64,000 bases of DNA, from NCBI RefSeq assembly GCF_032854445.1, contig NC_088297.1:23945127-24009126 (forward strand). The letters run 5' to 3'. A program made the translations under genes and the position numbers. This DNA is from Liolophura sinensis (taxonomy: Eukaryota > Mollusca > Polyplacophora > Chitonida > Chitonidae). The stretch's first letter is position 1. Each line of letters opens with the position of its first letter. The notes beneath the pieces were generated by a model that did not search any database, was not told the origin of the DNA, and was given only the letters and a program-made list of their open reading frames with translations. This document shows positions 1 through 12,300 of the stretch, piece after piece.

Positions 1-237
1 CTGACAATAGACGAAAATGAGCGACAAAAATGTATCTGGGTACATGAATGCGGTTTGTGCCGGGACGGTATGCTGCTGTTTGGCATAATTTATGATACCG
101 TCGTTGAATATTACACGGCTTGTAAATCAACTGATTTTACGTCTGTGGTGCGGATGCTACAGACTTGTCCCACAACAATTTGCGAAACGGCCATTAGCTT
201 ACATGCAATTAAATCGTTGCAAACGATCTCAAAATGA
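1..237 (+). CDS. Possible partial ORF at the window edge
   Basis: One frame is open from the first base to a stop at 235-237, giving 78 codons. It contains several Cys (KCIW, HECGLC). I recognise no family and see no clear splice site at either end, so it may be a chance open frame in AT-rich DNA or the end of an exon that begins outside the window. Confidence 0.1.
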   Translation: MTIDENERQKCIWVHECGLCRDGMLLFGIIYDTVVEYYTACKSTDFTSVVRMLQTCPTTICETAISLHAIKSLQTISK

Positions 238-1572
238 TCTCTTATGCAGTAGTTCTGAGTTATCATATGCCACTACATGGAGTGAATGGGTAAAGGCTAC
301 TTCACAGCTTAGGCCGAACAATCTAATAGCAGCGTGTTTGATTGGGTAAAATTCTCAAGACGGCTGCCTCAACTCACACAAGCCATTTATACAGTATTGC
401 GATTTTGTTCTACATGTCATTCGGTGAAATCCCATTAAATTAATAAAGTATGATACTTTTTAGAAAGCTTGGGCGTTCTGCTTTTTAGCGGGGTGCTGTC
501 TTGTCCTTTAAAATGGTCTCGCACAAATGTCTCCCTCTAACGCACAAAGAATGTTCCTTGTACAACGAAGCCCAACCTTCTGACAAACTTTGTGTGTTCT
601 TTTTCATTTTAAATTAAGTTTTTTTGGCCGTGAGTTGTTCCACAAATCTCTATGTTAGCCTTGGTATTGGCCTACTGGATTGGTGTCACGCCGTATGCAT
701 TAAAAGTTATGCAGACAGGAACCAATAAAGTAGGTACTATTGTGTATATATAGCTTGTTTCTCAGATAAAAACATTTACTCTGTTGAAGGTGATACGTTA
801 CCCCCACAATGTCGGTGTTAAATATACTATTTTGAAAGTTGACCTGTCTTATAATATTCTATTTCATTTATATAAACAGTTTAACTAAAGCCCAAACGGA
901 GGTAAACTGAGAAGAAGCTGTATTTTAATGCTTACCGAGATAATGTGCCAACTGTCACACTTTCATCGCTGCTCTGCTTTCATTCTTCGTGCAGTAGATT
1001 TTTTAAATGTTGTATTTGAAGAAATTCCTTGTACCACGATATAAGACCAAAACTGTCAAATTGTAACGGAATTTGGAATTTTAAACTGTTAAGTTAAATT
1101 GACCTTGAATAATCAACACTTCACTAGTGTGTGTGTTTGGTAACAGGGAACTCCAAAGATGCCACAACGCAAAGGTCACGTCTACAACCCGATGATGATT
1201 GCAATAGTTTATGTGTCTTTTGGCTGCATTGGCTTTCAACGCAGTAGTCAAGTATAATCCAGTTCTACAAATGTAGTCGTTGATGGTTCCAGGAAACCTA
1301 GCAGACTCAGGATAGAACAACCGCTCATTCGCACACACCTGACAAACGTCCTGAGTTTGAAGATGTAGCAAAAAAGTCCTCGGGGAAAATTTTGAAAACA
1401 ATAAACGTTGTCCGACACATCCCGCATTTTCCCAACTTTTTTGAAATTATTAACTGTATTAATTATATGAATATTATGGATTATTATCTTCCATAAACCA
1501 ATAGCACGTCCAGTTTTTCAGATCTATTTTATCCAGTCGGGGCCAGGTAGTGGTATCTTAAGTAAGGAAGTA
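238..1572. other. Non-coding stretch, no convincing gene
   Basis: AT-rich sequence without recognisable repeats. The only notable item is the minus-strand open frame at 1081-1401, listed separately. Confidence 0.5.
1081..1401 (-). CDS. Uncertain minus-strand exon candidate
   Basis: A 106-codon open frame. Within it a possible acceptor (CTCAG) on the minus strand precedes position 1350, followed by a stretch of mixed, protein-like composition with several Cys (DVCQVC, NDYICR, HINYCNHH). No donor of good quality is visible and no family is recognised. It could be an internal or last exon of an unknown gene, or a chance open frame. Confidence 0.15.
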   Translation of the reverse strand: MFSKFSPRTFLLHLQTQDVCQVCANERLFYPESARFPGTINDYICRTGLYLTTALKANAAKRHINYCNHHRVVDVTFALWHLWSSLLPNTHTSEVLIIQGQFNLTV

Positions 1573-3988
1573 TGTCATATTTCTGGTAATGTGCGGTAAT
1601 TTCCTCCGTCATATTCCTGGTGATGTGCGGTAGTTTCCTCTGTCATATTCCTGGTGATGTGCAGTAGTTTCTTCTGTCATATCCCTAGTGATGTGCGGTA
1701 GTTTCCTCCTCCATATTCCTGGTGATGTGCAGTAGTTTCATCCGTCATATTCCTGGTTGTGTGCGGTAGTTTCATCCGTCATATTCCTGGTGATGTGCGG
1801 TAGTTTCCACCGTCAAATTCCTGGTGATGTGCTGTAGTTTCCACCGTCAAATTCCTGGTGATGTGCAGTAGTTTCCTCCGTCATATTCCTGGTGATGTGC
1901 AGTAGTTTCCGCCGTCATATTCCTGGTGATGTGCAGTAGTTTCCACTGTCATATTCCTGGTGATGTGCGGTAGTTTCCTCCGTCATATTTCTGGTGATGT
2001 GCTGTAGTTTCCACTGTCATATTCCTGGTGATGTGCGGTAGTATCCTCCGTCATATTCCTGGTGATGTGCAGTAGTTTCCTCTGTCATATTCCTGGTGAT
2101 GTGCTGTAGTTTCCACATTCGCATTCCTGGTGATGTGCTGTAGTTTCCTCCGTCATATTCCTGGTGATGTGCTGTAGTTTCCTCCTTCATATTCCTGGTG
2201 ATGTGCAGTAGTTTCCTCCTTCATATTCCTAGTGATGTGCTGTAGTTTCCACTGTCATATTCCTGGTGATGTGCGGTAGTTTCCTCCGTCATGTTTCTGG
2301 TGATGTGCTGTAGTTTCCACTGTCATATTCCTGGTGATGTGCGGTAGTTTCCTCCGTCATATTCCTGGTGAAGTGCAGTAGTTTCCTCTGTCATATTCTT
2401 GGTGATGTGCTGTAGTTTCCACATTCGCATTCCTGGTGATGTGCTGTAGTTTCCTCCGTCATATTCCTGGTGATGTGCGGTAATTTCCACCGTCATATTC
2501 TTGGTGATGCGGGGTGGTTTCCTCCGTCATATTCCTGGTGATGTGCTGTAGTTTCCTCCGTCATATTCCTGGTGATGTGCAGTAGTTTCTTCCGTCATAT
2601 TCCTGGTGATGTGCAGTAGTTTCCTCCGTCATATTCCTGGTGATGTGCTGTAGTTTCCACTGTCATATTCCTGGTGATGTGCAGTAGTTTCCTCCGTCAT
2701 ATTTCTGGTGATGTGCTGTAGTTTCCACTGTCATATTCCTGGTAATGTGCTGTAGTTTCCACTGTCATATTCCTGGTAATGTGCGGTAGTTTCCACTGTC
2801 ATATTCCTGGTAATGTGCGGTAGTTTCCACCGTCATATTCCTGGTGATGTGCATTAGTTTCCACTGTCATATTCATGCTGATGTGCGGTAGTTTCCTCCG
2901 TCATATTCCTGGTGATGTGCGGTAGTTTCCTCCGTCATATTCCTGGTGATGTACAATAGTTTCCTCCTTCATATTCCTGGTGATGTGCTGTAGTTTCCTC
3001 CGTCATATTCCTGGTGATGTGCTGTAGTTTCCTCTGTCATATTCCTGGTGATGTGCAGTAGTTTCCTCCGTCATATTCCTGGTGATGTGCATTAGTTTCC
3101 TCCGTCATATTCCTGGTGATGTGCTGTAGTTTCCACTGTCATATTCCTGGTGATGTGCGGTAGTTTCCTCCGTCATATTCCTGGTGATGTGCTGTAGTTT
3201 CCTCCGTCATATTTCTTGTGATGTGCGGTAGTTTCCTCCTTCATATTCCTGGTGATGTGCAGTAGTTTCCTCTGTCATATTCCTGGTGATGTGCTGTAGT
3301 TTCCACATTCGCATTCCTGGTGATGTGCTGTAGTTTCCTCCGTCATATTCCTGGTGATGTGCGGTAATTTCCACCGTCATATTCTTTGTGATGTGCAGTG
3401 GTTTCCTCCGTCATATTCCTGGTGATGTGCTGTAGTTTCCTCCGTCATATTCCTGGTGATGTGCAGTAGTTTCTTCCGTCATATTCCTGGGGATGTGCTG
3501 TAGTTTCCTCCGTCATATTCCTGGGGATTTGCGGTAGTTTCATCCGTCATATTCCTGGTGATGTGCTGTAGTCTCCTCCGTCATATTCCTGGTGATGTGC
3601 AGTAGTTTCCACTGTCATATTCCTGGTGATGTGCAGTAGTTTCTTCCGTCATATTCCTGGTGATGTGCTGTAGTTTCTTCCGTCATATTCCTGGTGATGT
3701 GCAGTAGTTTCCTCCTTCATATTCCTAATGATGTGCTGTAGTTTCCACTGTCATATTCCTGGTGATGTGCAGTAGTTTCCTCTGTCATATTCCTGGTGAT
3801 GTGCAGTAGTTTCCTCTGTCATATTCCTGGTGATGTGCAGTGGTTTCCTCTGTCATATTCCTGGTGATGTGCAGTAGTTTCCACTGTCATATTCCTGGTG
3901 ATGTGCAGTAGTTTCCTCTGTCATATTCCTGGTGATGTGCAGTAGTTTCCTCTGTCATATTCCTGGTGATGTGCAGTGGTTTCCTCCA
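1573..3988. repeat. 34-bp satellite array, about 71 copies
   Basis: Head-to-tail units of 34 bp with a core close to TCATATTCCTGGTGATGTGC followed by a variable base (CGG/CAG/CTG) and TAGTTTCC. Copies differ by a few substitutions. Variants such as CACATTCGCATTCC recur at intervals, for example near 2113, 2420 and 3302, so larger blocks have been duplicated. No spacer structure and no coding frame persist. Confidence 0.95.
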
Positions 3989-4680
3989 CACACTAGTTTT
4001 ACTGTGGTATTCATAATATAATGCTTAGTACAGAATTAAACAATTAACTGGATCTTTAATGAGCCAGAAGTATTACATTTATCTCAAGTTTGTTAGGACT
4101 GTTTCATTAATATAATAAGCTGACACAACACTAAACCATTACAAGCTTTATTTGGTCGATCGTCTTTAAGACGAAGTCAGATTTTAACCTTTCACCATGC
4201 AGAGAGAAATAAACTTATGTACAAGTCACATGTATATACAGTCGTCAAACACAATATTTACACTGAGAACAAAACATATATATTTAGTTACTTTGGAAGA
4301 TACAAGAGGCAATTGTAATGTTTCTGGTTTGTTTGGATACCGCACTCTATAAGTCGACTTTTAATCCCGAAATCTTCCGAGGCAACAGGACACACCATGC
4401 AAGAGATACCAGACACGCGATATTGTCTCACCTATACTCCACCTGGATATATCTAAAAAACATATCAGGGTTAATGTGACGTCTGCGAAAAATAGTTATA
4501 GATATGATTATATATTATCTATGCATATATAGATTTGGTCAAGAGTAACTTCTTTTATTTTAATTGTTTGTACTTAGTTACCAACAAGTCCATAGACAAT
4601 GTGCCCATCAACAGTTGCGAAATACACGACGTTTACATGTCTTCACATACTGCGTGTACAGGCATTGAATATAAATATTC
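3989..4680. other. No feature seen
   Basis: AT-rich sequence. I see no exon with splice sites and no repeat unit. Confidence 0.5.
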
Positions 4681-4689
4681 TCTCCTTCC

Positions 4690-4738
<49 letters not shown>

Positions 4739-4747
4739 TCTCTCTCT
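4681..4747 (+). repeat. CT microsatellite
   Basis: Almost pure (TC)n with a few interruptions (TTCCC, TTTC, TGTC). The short open frames through it are produced by the dinucleotide repeat. Confidence 0.95.
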
Positions 4748-5100
4748 ATGTATGAGCATTTCTCAGAAAGCTAATTATTCATAAAAAATCACTGATCATC
4801 ACAAAGGTGTGCCCACACCATACTAGAGGGAGCGCTGTAGAAAATTGTTTTCTATACACGTTTATGATTTTGGCAGTTTTTTGCCACATAAAAATACCCC
4901 GTGACTTTGTAGAAAAGACGATTTTAATTAACGCTAATACCCACAAGGCAATTAAGGATCACAACCTAATTTCTGTTAGAAATATATCTCTTTACATGTA
5001 CATGCGCGATAGAAGACTGGGTATAACTTCTTCATCTTCCATTAATTTAAATAGGTTAAATGGCGAGGAAATAAGTCGGTTTTGCTGTTTCCACCTGTAA

Positions 5101-5360
5101 CACGACAACAAACATCAGAACGATCCAATTCAGTCAGTTTACCTCTTTCCGCCTGTAACACGACAAAACACATCAGAACGATCCAATTCTGTCAGTTTTC
5201 CTCTGTCCAACTGTAACACCGCAACACCCATCAGAAGGACCCAGCTCTCTCAGTTTTCCTCTGTCCAACTGTAAGACCGCAACAGAGATCAGGACGACCC
5301 AGCTCTCTCAGTTTTCCTCTGTCCAACTGTAACACCGCAACACAGATCAGAACGATCCAT
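5101..5360. repeat. 58-bp minisatellite, about 4.5 copies
   Basis: Units recur every 58 bp (starts near 5101, 5159, 5217, 5275 and 5333). Each contains a CATCAGAACGA-type core followed by CAGTTTTCCTCTGTCCAACT. The first two units differ from the later ones (ACCTCTTTCCGCCTG). Confidence 0.85.
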
Positions 5361-5390
5361 ATAGTCCACTGTGTCAGGTGTGTTACTCAC

Positions 5391-5494
5391 CCTTGTCATC
5401 CCGATACCACATGACACCAAAAGCTTTACCCGAGGTAAGCCTTAACAGCCTCATCGGTGCACGGTCAATACCATGTCTCCAGATTTTTGAATCA
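5391..5494 (-). CDS. Orphan internal exon, unknown protein
   Basis: On the minus strand a 104-bp stretch is bounded by a good acceptor (TTTCCAG) and a consensus donor (GTGAGT). Only one frame is open through it; it contains SKIWRHG, RLLRLTSGKAFG and MWYRDDKG. Entry is in phase 2 and exit in phase 1. The composition is protein-like, but I do not recognise the domain. No partner exon was found on this strand within several kb, so the host gene may be fragmented by the satellites on both sides. Confidence 0.35.
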
Positions 5495-6301
5495 CTGGAA
5501 ATTGGAACAACCATGATGATCTATTTTGAAGACAGGAAAACCTTATAAACAGAAATATATCTTTCTTGTTATAGACCCAGAAAACCTAAATGACGCTGTT
5601 GTTTGTTGTTATTGCCATTACTACTAAATCAAGCTATTGTAGGTGTATATCTAAGATACAAATGTAGATAAATCATATTTGAATGATGAATGCGGTATTG
5701 GTACGTGCCTAGGAAGAAAACGCAAAGGTTACATCGGAGAGCTAAGATAGCACGTGACAAAAAGCCTGTTTACATGTTAGTTATAGGGAGAAAATGAAGC
5801 AAACACCTGTAAAAAAGCAATGAAAGATCATTTATTCCATATCATATATCATTTTTTTTTATTGTTGTCTCAGACGGTTTCAGTTCGGGTCAGCCGCCCT
5901 TGATGAGTATAGTCGCATGTTGTGGTAAACTTATTCTTGTGTTTACATGTAGCGGTACCGTAAATAATAATTTTTGGTGTAGAACTATGACAACAAACTT
6001 CATATTAACTTCAGATGACAGCTGGCATGGAAGTGTGTCTACAAATACCGCAAACGTTTTCACACATTTTTTGTTATGAAAGAAATTCCACAAATATCAG
6101 TGATTTTCTAAGATCTTCTCGAGAGCATATTTTCCAAAAGTTTTCCGAACGTCTAAAATCCAGTAAAGCACACACTGTGTTTGAATGACCACATAAGGTA
6201 GTTATCATAGATGATTTTGCAATACATAGCTGTTTTCAAAATGATGCCTGGGCTATTTAAGAAAACATAATGACTGAAGATCGTTTTGTTGACAATTTTG
6301 C
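5495..6301. other. No feature seen
   Basis: AT-rich sequence between the orphan exon and the large satellite. No exon or repeat was recognised. Confidence 0.5.
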
Positions 6302-9300
6302 GATGGCGCTGACTATGTCACATGGTGTTGTGTACAATTTTGTGAGGAGTCTGGAATGGCACTGACTATGTCACATCGAGTTTGTGTACAGCTTTGTGAG
6401 GGGTCTTGAATGGCACTGACTATGTCACATCGAGTTGTGTACAATTTTGTGAGGAGTCTGGAATGGCACTGACTATGTCACATCGAGTTTGTGTACAATT
6501 TTGTGAGGAGTCTGGAATGGCACTAAATATGTCACATCGAGTTTGTGTACAGTTTTGTGAGGGGTCTTGAATGGCACTGACTATGTCACATCGAGTTGTG
6601 TATAATTTTGTGAGGAGTCTGAAATGGCACTGACTATGTCACATCGAGTCTGTGTACAGTTTTGTGAGGGGTCTTGAATGACACTGAGTATGTCACATCA
6701 TGTTGTGTACAATTTTGTGAGGAGTCTGGAATGGCACTCACTATGTCACATCGTGTTGTATACAATTTTGCATGGCGCCTGGAATGACACTAGCTATGTC
6801 ACTTCATGTTGTATACAATTTTGTGAGGAGTCTGGAATAGCACTGATTATGTCACATCGAGTTTGTGTACAGTTTTGCGAGAGGTCTTGAATGGAACTGA
6901 CTATGTCACATCGAGTTTGTGTACAATTTTGTGAGGGGTCTTGAATGGCACTGACTATGTCACATCGAGTTTGTGTACAATTTTGTGAGGGGTCTTGAAT
7001 GGCACTGACTATGTCACATCGAGTCTGTGTACAGTTTTGTGAGGGGTCTTGAATGACACTGACTATGTCACATCATGTTGTGTACAATTTTGTGAGTAGT
7101 CTGGAATGGCACTGACTATGTCACATCGTGTTGTATACAATTTTGCATGGCGCCTGGAATGACACTAGCTATGTCACTTCGTGTTGTATACAATTTTGTG
7201 AGGAGTCTGGAATAGCACTGATTATGTCACATCGAGTTTGTGTACAGTTTTGCGAGAGGTCTTGAATGGAACTGACTATGTCACATCGAGTTTGTGTACA
7301 ATTTTGTGAGGGGTCTTCAAAGGCACTAACTATGTCACATCGAGTTTGTGTACAGTTTTGTGAGGGGTCTTGAATGGAACTGACTATGTCACATCGAGTT
7401 TGTGTACAATTTTGTGAGGGGTCTTGAATGGCACTGACTATGTCACATCGAGTTTGTGTACAGTTTTGTGAGGGGTCTTGAATGTCACTGACTATGTCAC
7501 ATGGAGTTTGTGTACAGTTTTGTGAGGGGTCTTGAATGGAACTGACTATGTCACGTCGAGTTTGTGTACAATTTTGTGAGGGGTCTGGAATGGCGCTGAC
7601 TATATCACATCGAGTTTGTGTTCAATTTTGTGGGGTTTCTGGAATGGCACTGACTATGTCACATCGAGTTGTGTACAATTTTGTGAGAAGTCTGAAATGG
7701 CACTGAATATGTCACATCGAGTTTGTGTACAGTTTTGTGAGGGGTCTTGAATGACACTGACTATGTCACATGGTGTTGTGTACAATTTTGTGAGGGGTCT
7801 GGAATGGCACTGGCTATGTCACATCGTGTTGTATACAATTTTGCATGGCGCCTGGAATGACACTAGCTATGTCACTTCGTGTTGTATACAATTTTGTGAG
7901 GAGTCTGGAATAGCACTGATTATGTCACATCGAGTTTGTGTACAGTTTTGCGAGAGGTCTTGAATGGAACTGACTATGTCACATCCAGTTTGTGTACAGT
8001 TTTGTGAGGGGTCTTGAATGGAACTGACTATGTCACATCGAGTTTGTGTACAATTTTGTGAGGGGTCTTGAATGTCACTGACTATGTCACATCGAGTTTG
8101 TGTACAGTTTTGTGAGGGGTCTTGAATGGAACTGACTATGTCACGTCGAGTTTGTGTACAATTTTGTGAGGGGTCTTGAATGGCGCTGACTATGTCACAT
8201 CGAGTTTGTGTTCAATTTTGTGGGGTTTCTGGTATGGCACTGACTATGTTACATCGAGTTGTGTACAATTTTGTGAGGGGTCTTGAATGGCACTGACTAT
8301 GTCACATCGAGTTTGTGTACAGTTTTGTGAGGGGTCTTGAATGGAACTGACTATGTCACATCGAGTTTGTGTACAATTTTGTGAGGGGTCTTGAATGGAA
8401 CTGACTATGTCACATCGAGTTTGTGTACAGTTTTGTGAGGGGTCTGGAATGGCGCTGACTATGTCACATCGAGTTTGTGTTCAATTTTGTGGGGTTTCTG
8501 GAATGGCACTGACTATGTCACATCGAGTTGTGTACAATTTTGTGAGGAGTCTGAAATGGCACTGAATATGTCACATCGAGTTTGTGTACAGTTTTGTGAG
8601 GGGTCGTGAATGACACTGACTATGTCACATGGTGTTGTGTACAATTTTGTGAGGGGTCTAGAATGCCACTGGCTATGTCACATCGTGTTGTATACAATTT
8701 TGCATGGCGCCTGGAATGACACTAGCTATGTCACTTCGTGTTGTATACAATTTTGTGAGGAGTCTTGAATAGCACTGATTATGTCACATCGAGTTTGTGT
8801 ACAGTTTTGCGAGAGGTCTTGAATGGAACTGACTATGTCACATCGAGTTTGTGTACAGTTTTGTGAGGGGTCTTCAAAGGCACTAACTATGTCACATCGA
8901 GTTTGTGTACAGTTTTGTGAGGGGTCTTGAATGGAACTGACTATGTCACATCGAGTTTGTGTACAATTTTGTGAGGGGTCTTGAATGGCACTGACTATGT
9001 CACATCGAGTTTGTGTACAGTTTTGTGAGGGGTCTTGAATGTCACTGACTATGTCACATCGAGTTTGTGTACAGTTTTGTGAGGGGTCTTGAATGGCACT
9101 GACTATGTCACGTCGAGTTTGTGTACAATTTTGTGAGGGGTCTGGAATGGCGCTGACTATGTCACATCGAGTTTGTGTTCAATTTTGTGGGGTTTCTGGA
9201 AAGGCACTGACTATGTCACATCGAGTTGTGTACAATTTTGTGAGGGGTCTGGAATGGCGCTGACTATGTCACATCGAGTTTGTGTTCAATTTTGTGAGGG

Positions 9301-12300
9301 GTCTGGAATGGCACTGACTATGTCACATCGAGTTGTGTACAATTTTGTGAGGAGTCTGAAATGGCACTGAATATGTCACATCGAGTTTGTGTACAGTTTT
9401 GTGAGGGGTCTTGAATGACACTGACTATGTCACATGGTGTTGTGTACAATTTTGTGAGGGGTCTGGAATGGCACTGGCTATGTCACATCGTGTTGTATAC
9501 AATTTTGCATGGCGCCTGGAATGACACTAGCTATGTCACTTCGTGTTGTATACAATTTTGTGAGGAGTCTGGAATAGCACTGATTATGTCACATCGAGTT
9601 TGTGTACAGTTTTGAGAGAGGTCTTGAAAGGAACTGACTATGTCACGTCGAGTTGTGTTCAATTTTGTGAGGGGTCTTGAATGGCACTGACTATGTCACA
9701 TCGAGCTTGTGTACAATTTTGTGAGGGGTCTTGAATGGCACTGACTATGTCACATCATGTTGTGTACAATTTTGTGAGGAGTCTGGAATGGCACTCACTA
9801 TGTCACATCGTGTTGTATACAATTTTGCATGGCGCCTGGAATGACACTAGCTATGTCACTTCGTGTTGTATACAATTTTGTGAGGAGTCTGGAATAGCAC
9901 TGATTATGTCACATCGAGTTTGTGTACAATTTTGTGAGGAGTCTGGAATGGCACTAAATATGTCACATCGAGTTTGTGTACAGTTTTGTGAGGGGTCTTG
10001 AATGGCACTGACTATGTCACATCGAGTTGTGTATAATTTTGTGAGGAGTCTGAAATGGCACTGACTATGTCACATCGAGTCTGTGTACAGTTTTGTGAGG
10101 GGTCTTGAATGACACTGAGTATGTCACATCATGTTGTGTACAATTTTGTGAGGAGTCTGGAATGGCACTCACTATGTCACATCGTGTTGTATACAATTTT
10201 GCATGGCGCCTGGAATGACACTAGCTATGTCACTTCATGTTGTATACAATTTTGTGAGGAGTCTGGAATAGCACTGATTATGTCACATCGAGTTTGTGTA
10301 CAGTTTTGCGAGAGGTCTTGAATGGAACTGACTATGTCACATCGAGTTTGTGTACAATTTTGTGAGGGGTCTTGAATGGCACTGACTATGTCACATCGAG
10401 TTTGTGTACAATTTTGTGAGGGGTCTTGAATGGCACTGACTATGTCACATCGAGTCTGTGTACAGTTTTGTGAGGGGTCTTGAATGACACTGACTATGTC
10501 ACATCATGTTGTGTACAATTTTGTGAGTAGTCTGGAATGGCACTGACTATGTCACATCGTGTTGTATACAATTTTGCATGGCGCCTGGAATGACACTAGC
10601 TATGTCACTTCGTGTTGTATACAATTTTGTGAGGAGTCTGGAATAGCACTGATTATGTCACATCGAGTTTGTGTACAGTTTTGCGAGAGGTCTTGAATGG
10701 AACTGACTATGTCACATCGAGTTTGTGTACAATTTTGTGAGGGGTCTTCAAAGGCACTAACTATGTCACATCGAGTTTGTGTACAGTTTTGTGAGGGGTC
10801 TTGAATGGAACTGACTATGTCACATCGAGTTTGTGTACAATTTTGTGAGGGGTCTTGAATGGCACTGACTATGTCACATCGAGTTTGTGTACAGTTTTGT
10901 GAGGGGTCTTGAATGTCACTGACTATGTCACATGGAGTTTGTGTACAGTTTTGTGAGGGGTCTTGAATGGAACTGACTATGTCACGTCGAGTTTGTGTAC
11001 AATTTTGTGAGGGGTCTGGAATGGCGCTGACTATATCACATCGAGTTTGTGTTCAATTTTGTGGGGTTTCTGGAATGGCACTGACTATGTCACATCGAGT
11101 TGTGTACAATTTTGTGAGAAGTCTGAAATGGCACTGAATATGTCACATCGAGTTTGTGTACAGTTTTGTGAGGGGTCTTGAATGACACTGACTATGTCAC
11201 ATGGTGTTGTGTACAATTTTGTGAGGGGTCTGGAATGGCACTGGCTATGTCACATCGTGTTGTATACAATTTTGCATGGCGCCTGGAATGACACTAGCTA
11301 TGTCACTTCGTGTTGTATACAATTTTGTGAGGAGTCTGGAATAGCACTGATTATGTCACATCGAGTTTGTGTACAGTTTTGCGAGAGGTCTTGAATGGAA
11401 CTGACTATGTCACGTCGAGTTGTGTACAATTTTGTGAGGGGTCTTGAATGGCACTGACTATGTCACATCGAGTTTGTGTACAATTTTGTGAGGGGTCTTG
11501 AATGGCACTGACTATGTCACATCATGTTGTGTACAATTTTGTGAGGAGTCTGGAATGGCACTGACTATGTCACATCGTGTTGTATACAATTTTGCATGGC
11601 ACCTGGAATGACACTAGCTATGTCACTTCGTGTTGTATACAATTTTGTGAGGAGTCTGGAATAGCACTGATTATGTCACATCGAGTTTGTGTACAGTTTT
11701 GCGAGAGGTCTTGAATGGAACTGACTATGTCACATCGAGTTTGTGTACAATTTTTTGAGGGGTCTTGAAAGGCACTGACTATGTCACATCCAGTTTGTGT
11801 ACAGTTTTGTGAGGGGTCTTGAATGGAACTGACTATGTCACATCGAGTTTGTGTACAATTTTGTGAGGGGTCTTGAATGTCACTGACTATGTCACATCGA
11901 GTTTGTGTACAGTTTTGTGAGGGGTCTTGAATGGAACTGACTATGTCACGTCGAGTTTGTGTACAATTTTGTGAGGGGTCTTGAATGGCGCTGACTATGT
12001 CACATCGAGTTTGTGTTCAATTTTGTGGGGTTTCTGGTATGGCACTGACTATGTTACATCGAGTTGTGTACAATTTTGTGAGGGGTCTTGAATGGCACTG
12101 ACTATGTCACATCGAGTTTGTGTACAGTTTTGTGAGGGGTCTTGAATGGAACTGACTATGTCACATCGAGTTTGTGTACAATTTTGTGAGGGGTCTTGAA
12201 TGGAACTGACTATGTCACATCGAGTTTGTGTACAGTTTTGTGAGGGGTCTGGAATGGCGCTGACTATGTCACATCGAGTTTGTGTTCAATTTTGTGGGGT

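Noticed and set aside
1573-3988. CRISPR-like array
   Set aside because: Units are contiguous 34-bp repeats without unique spacers, and the genome is eukaryotic.
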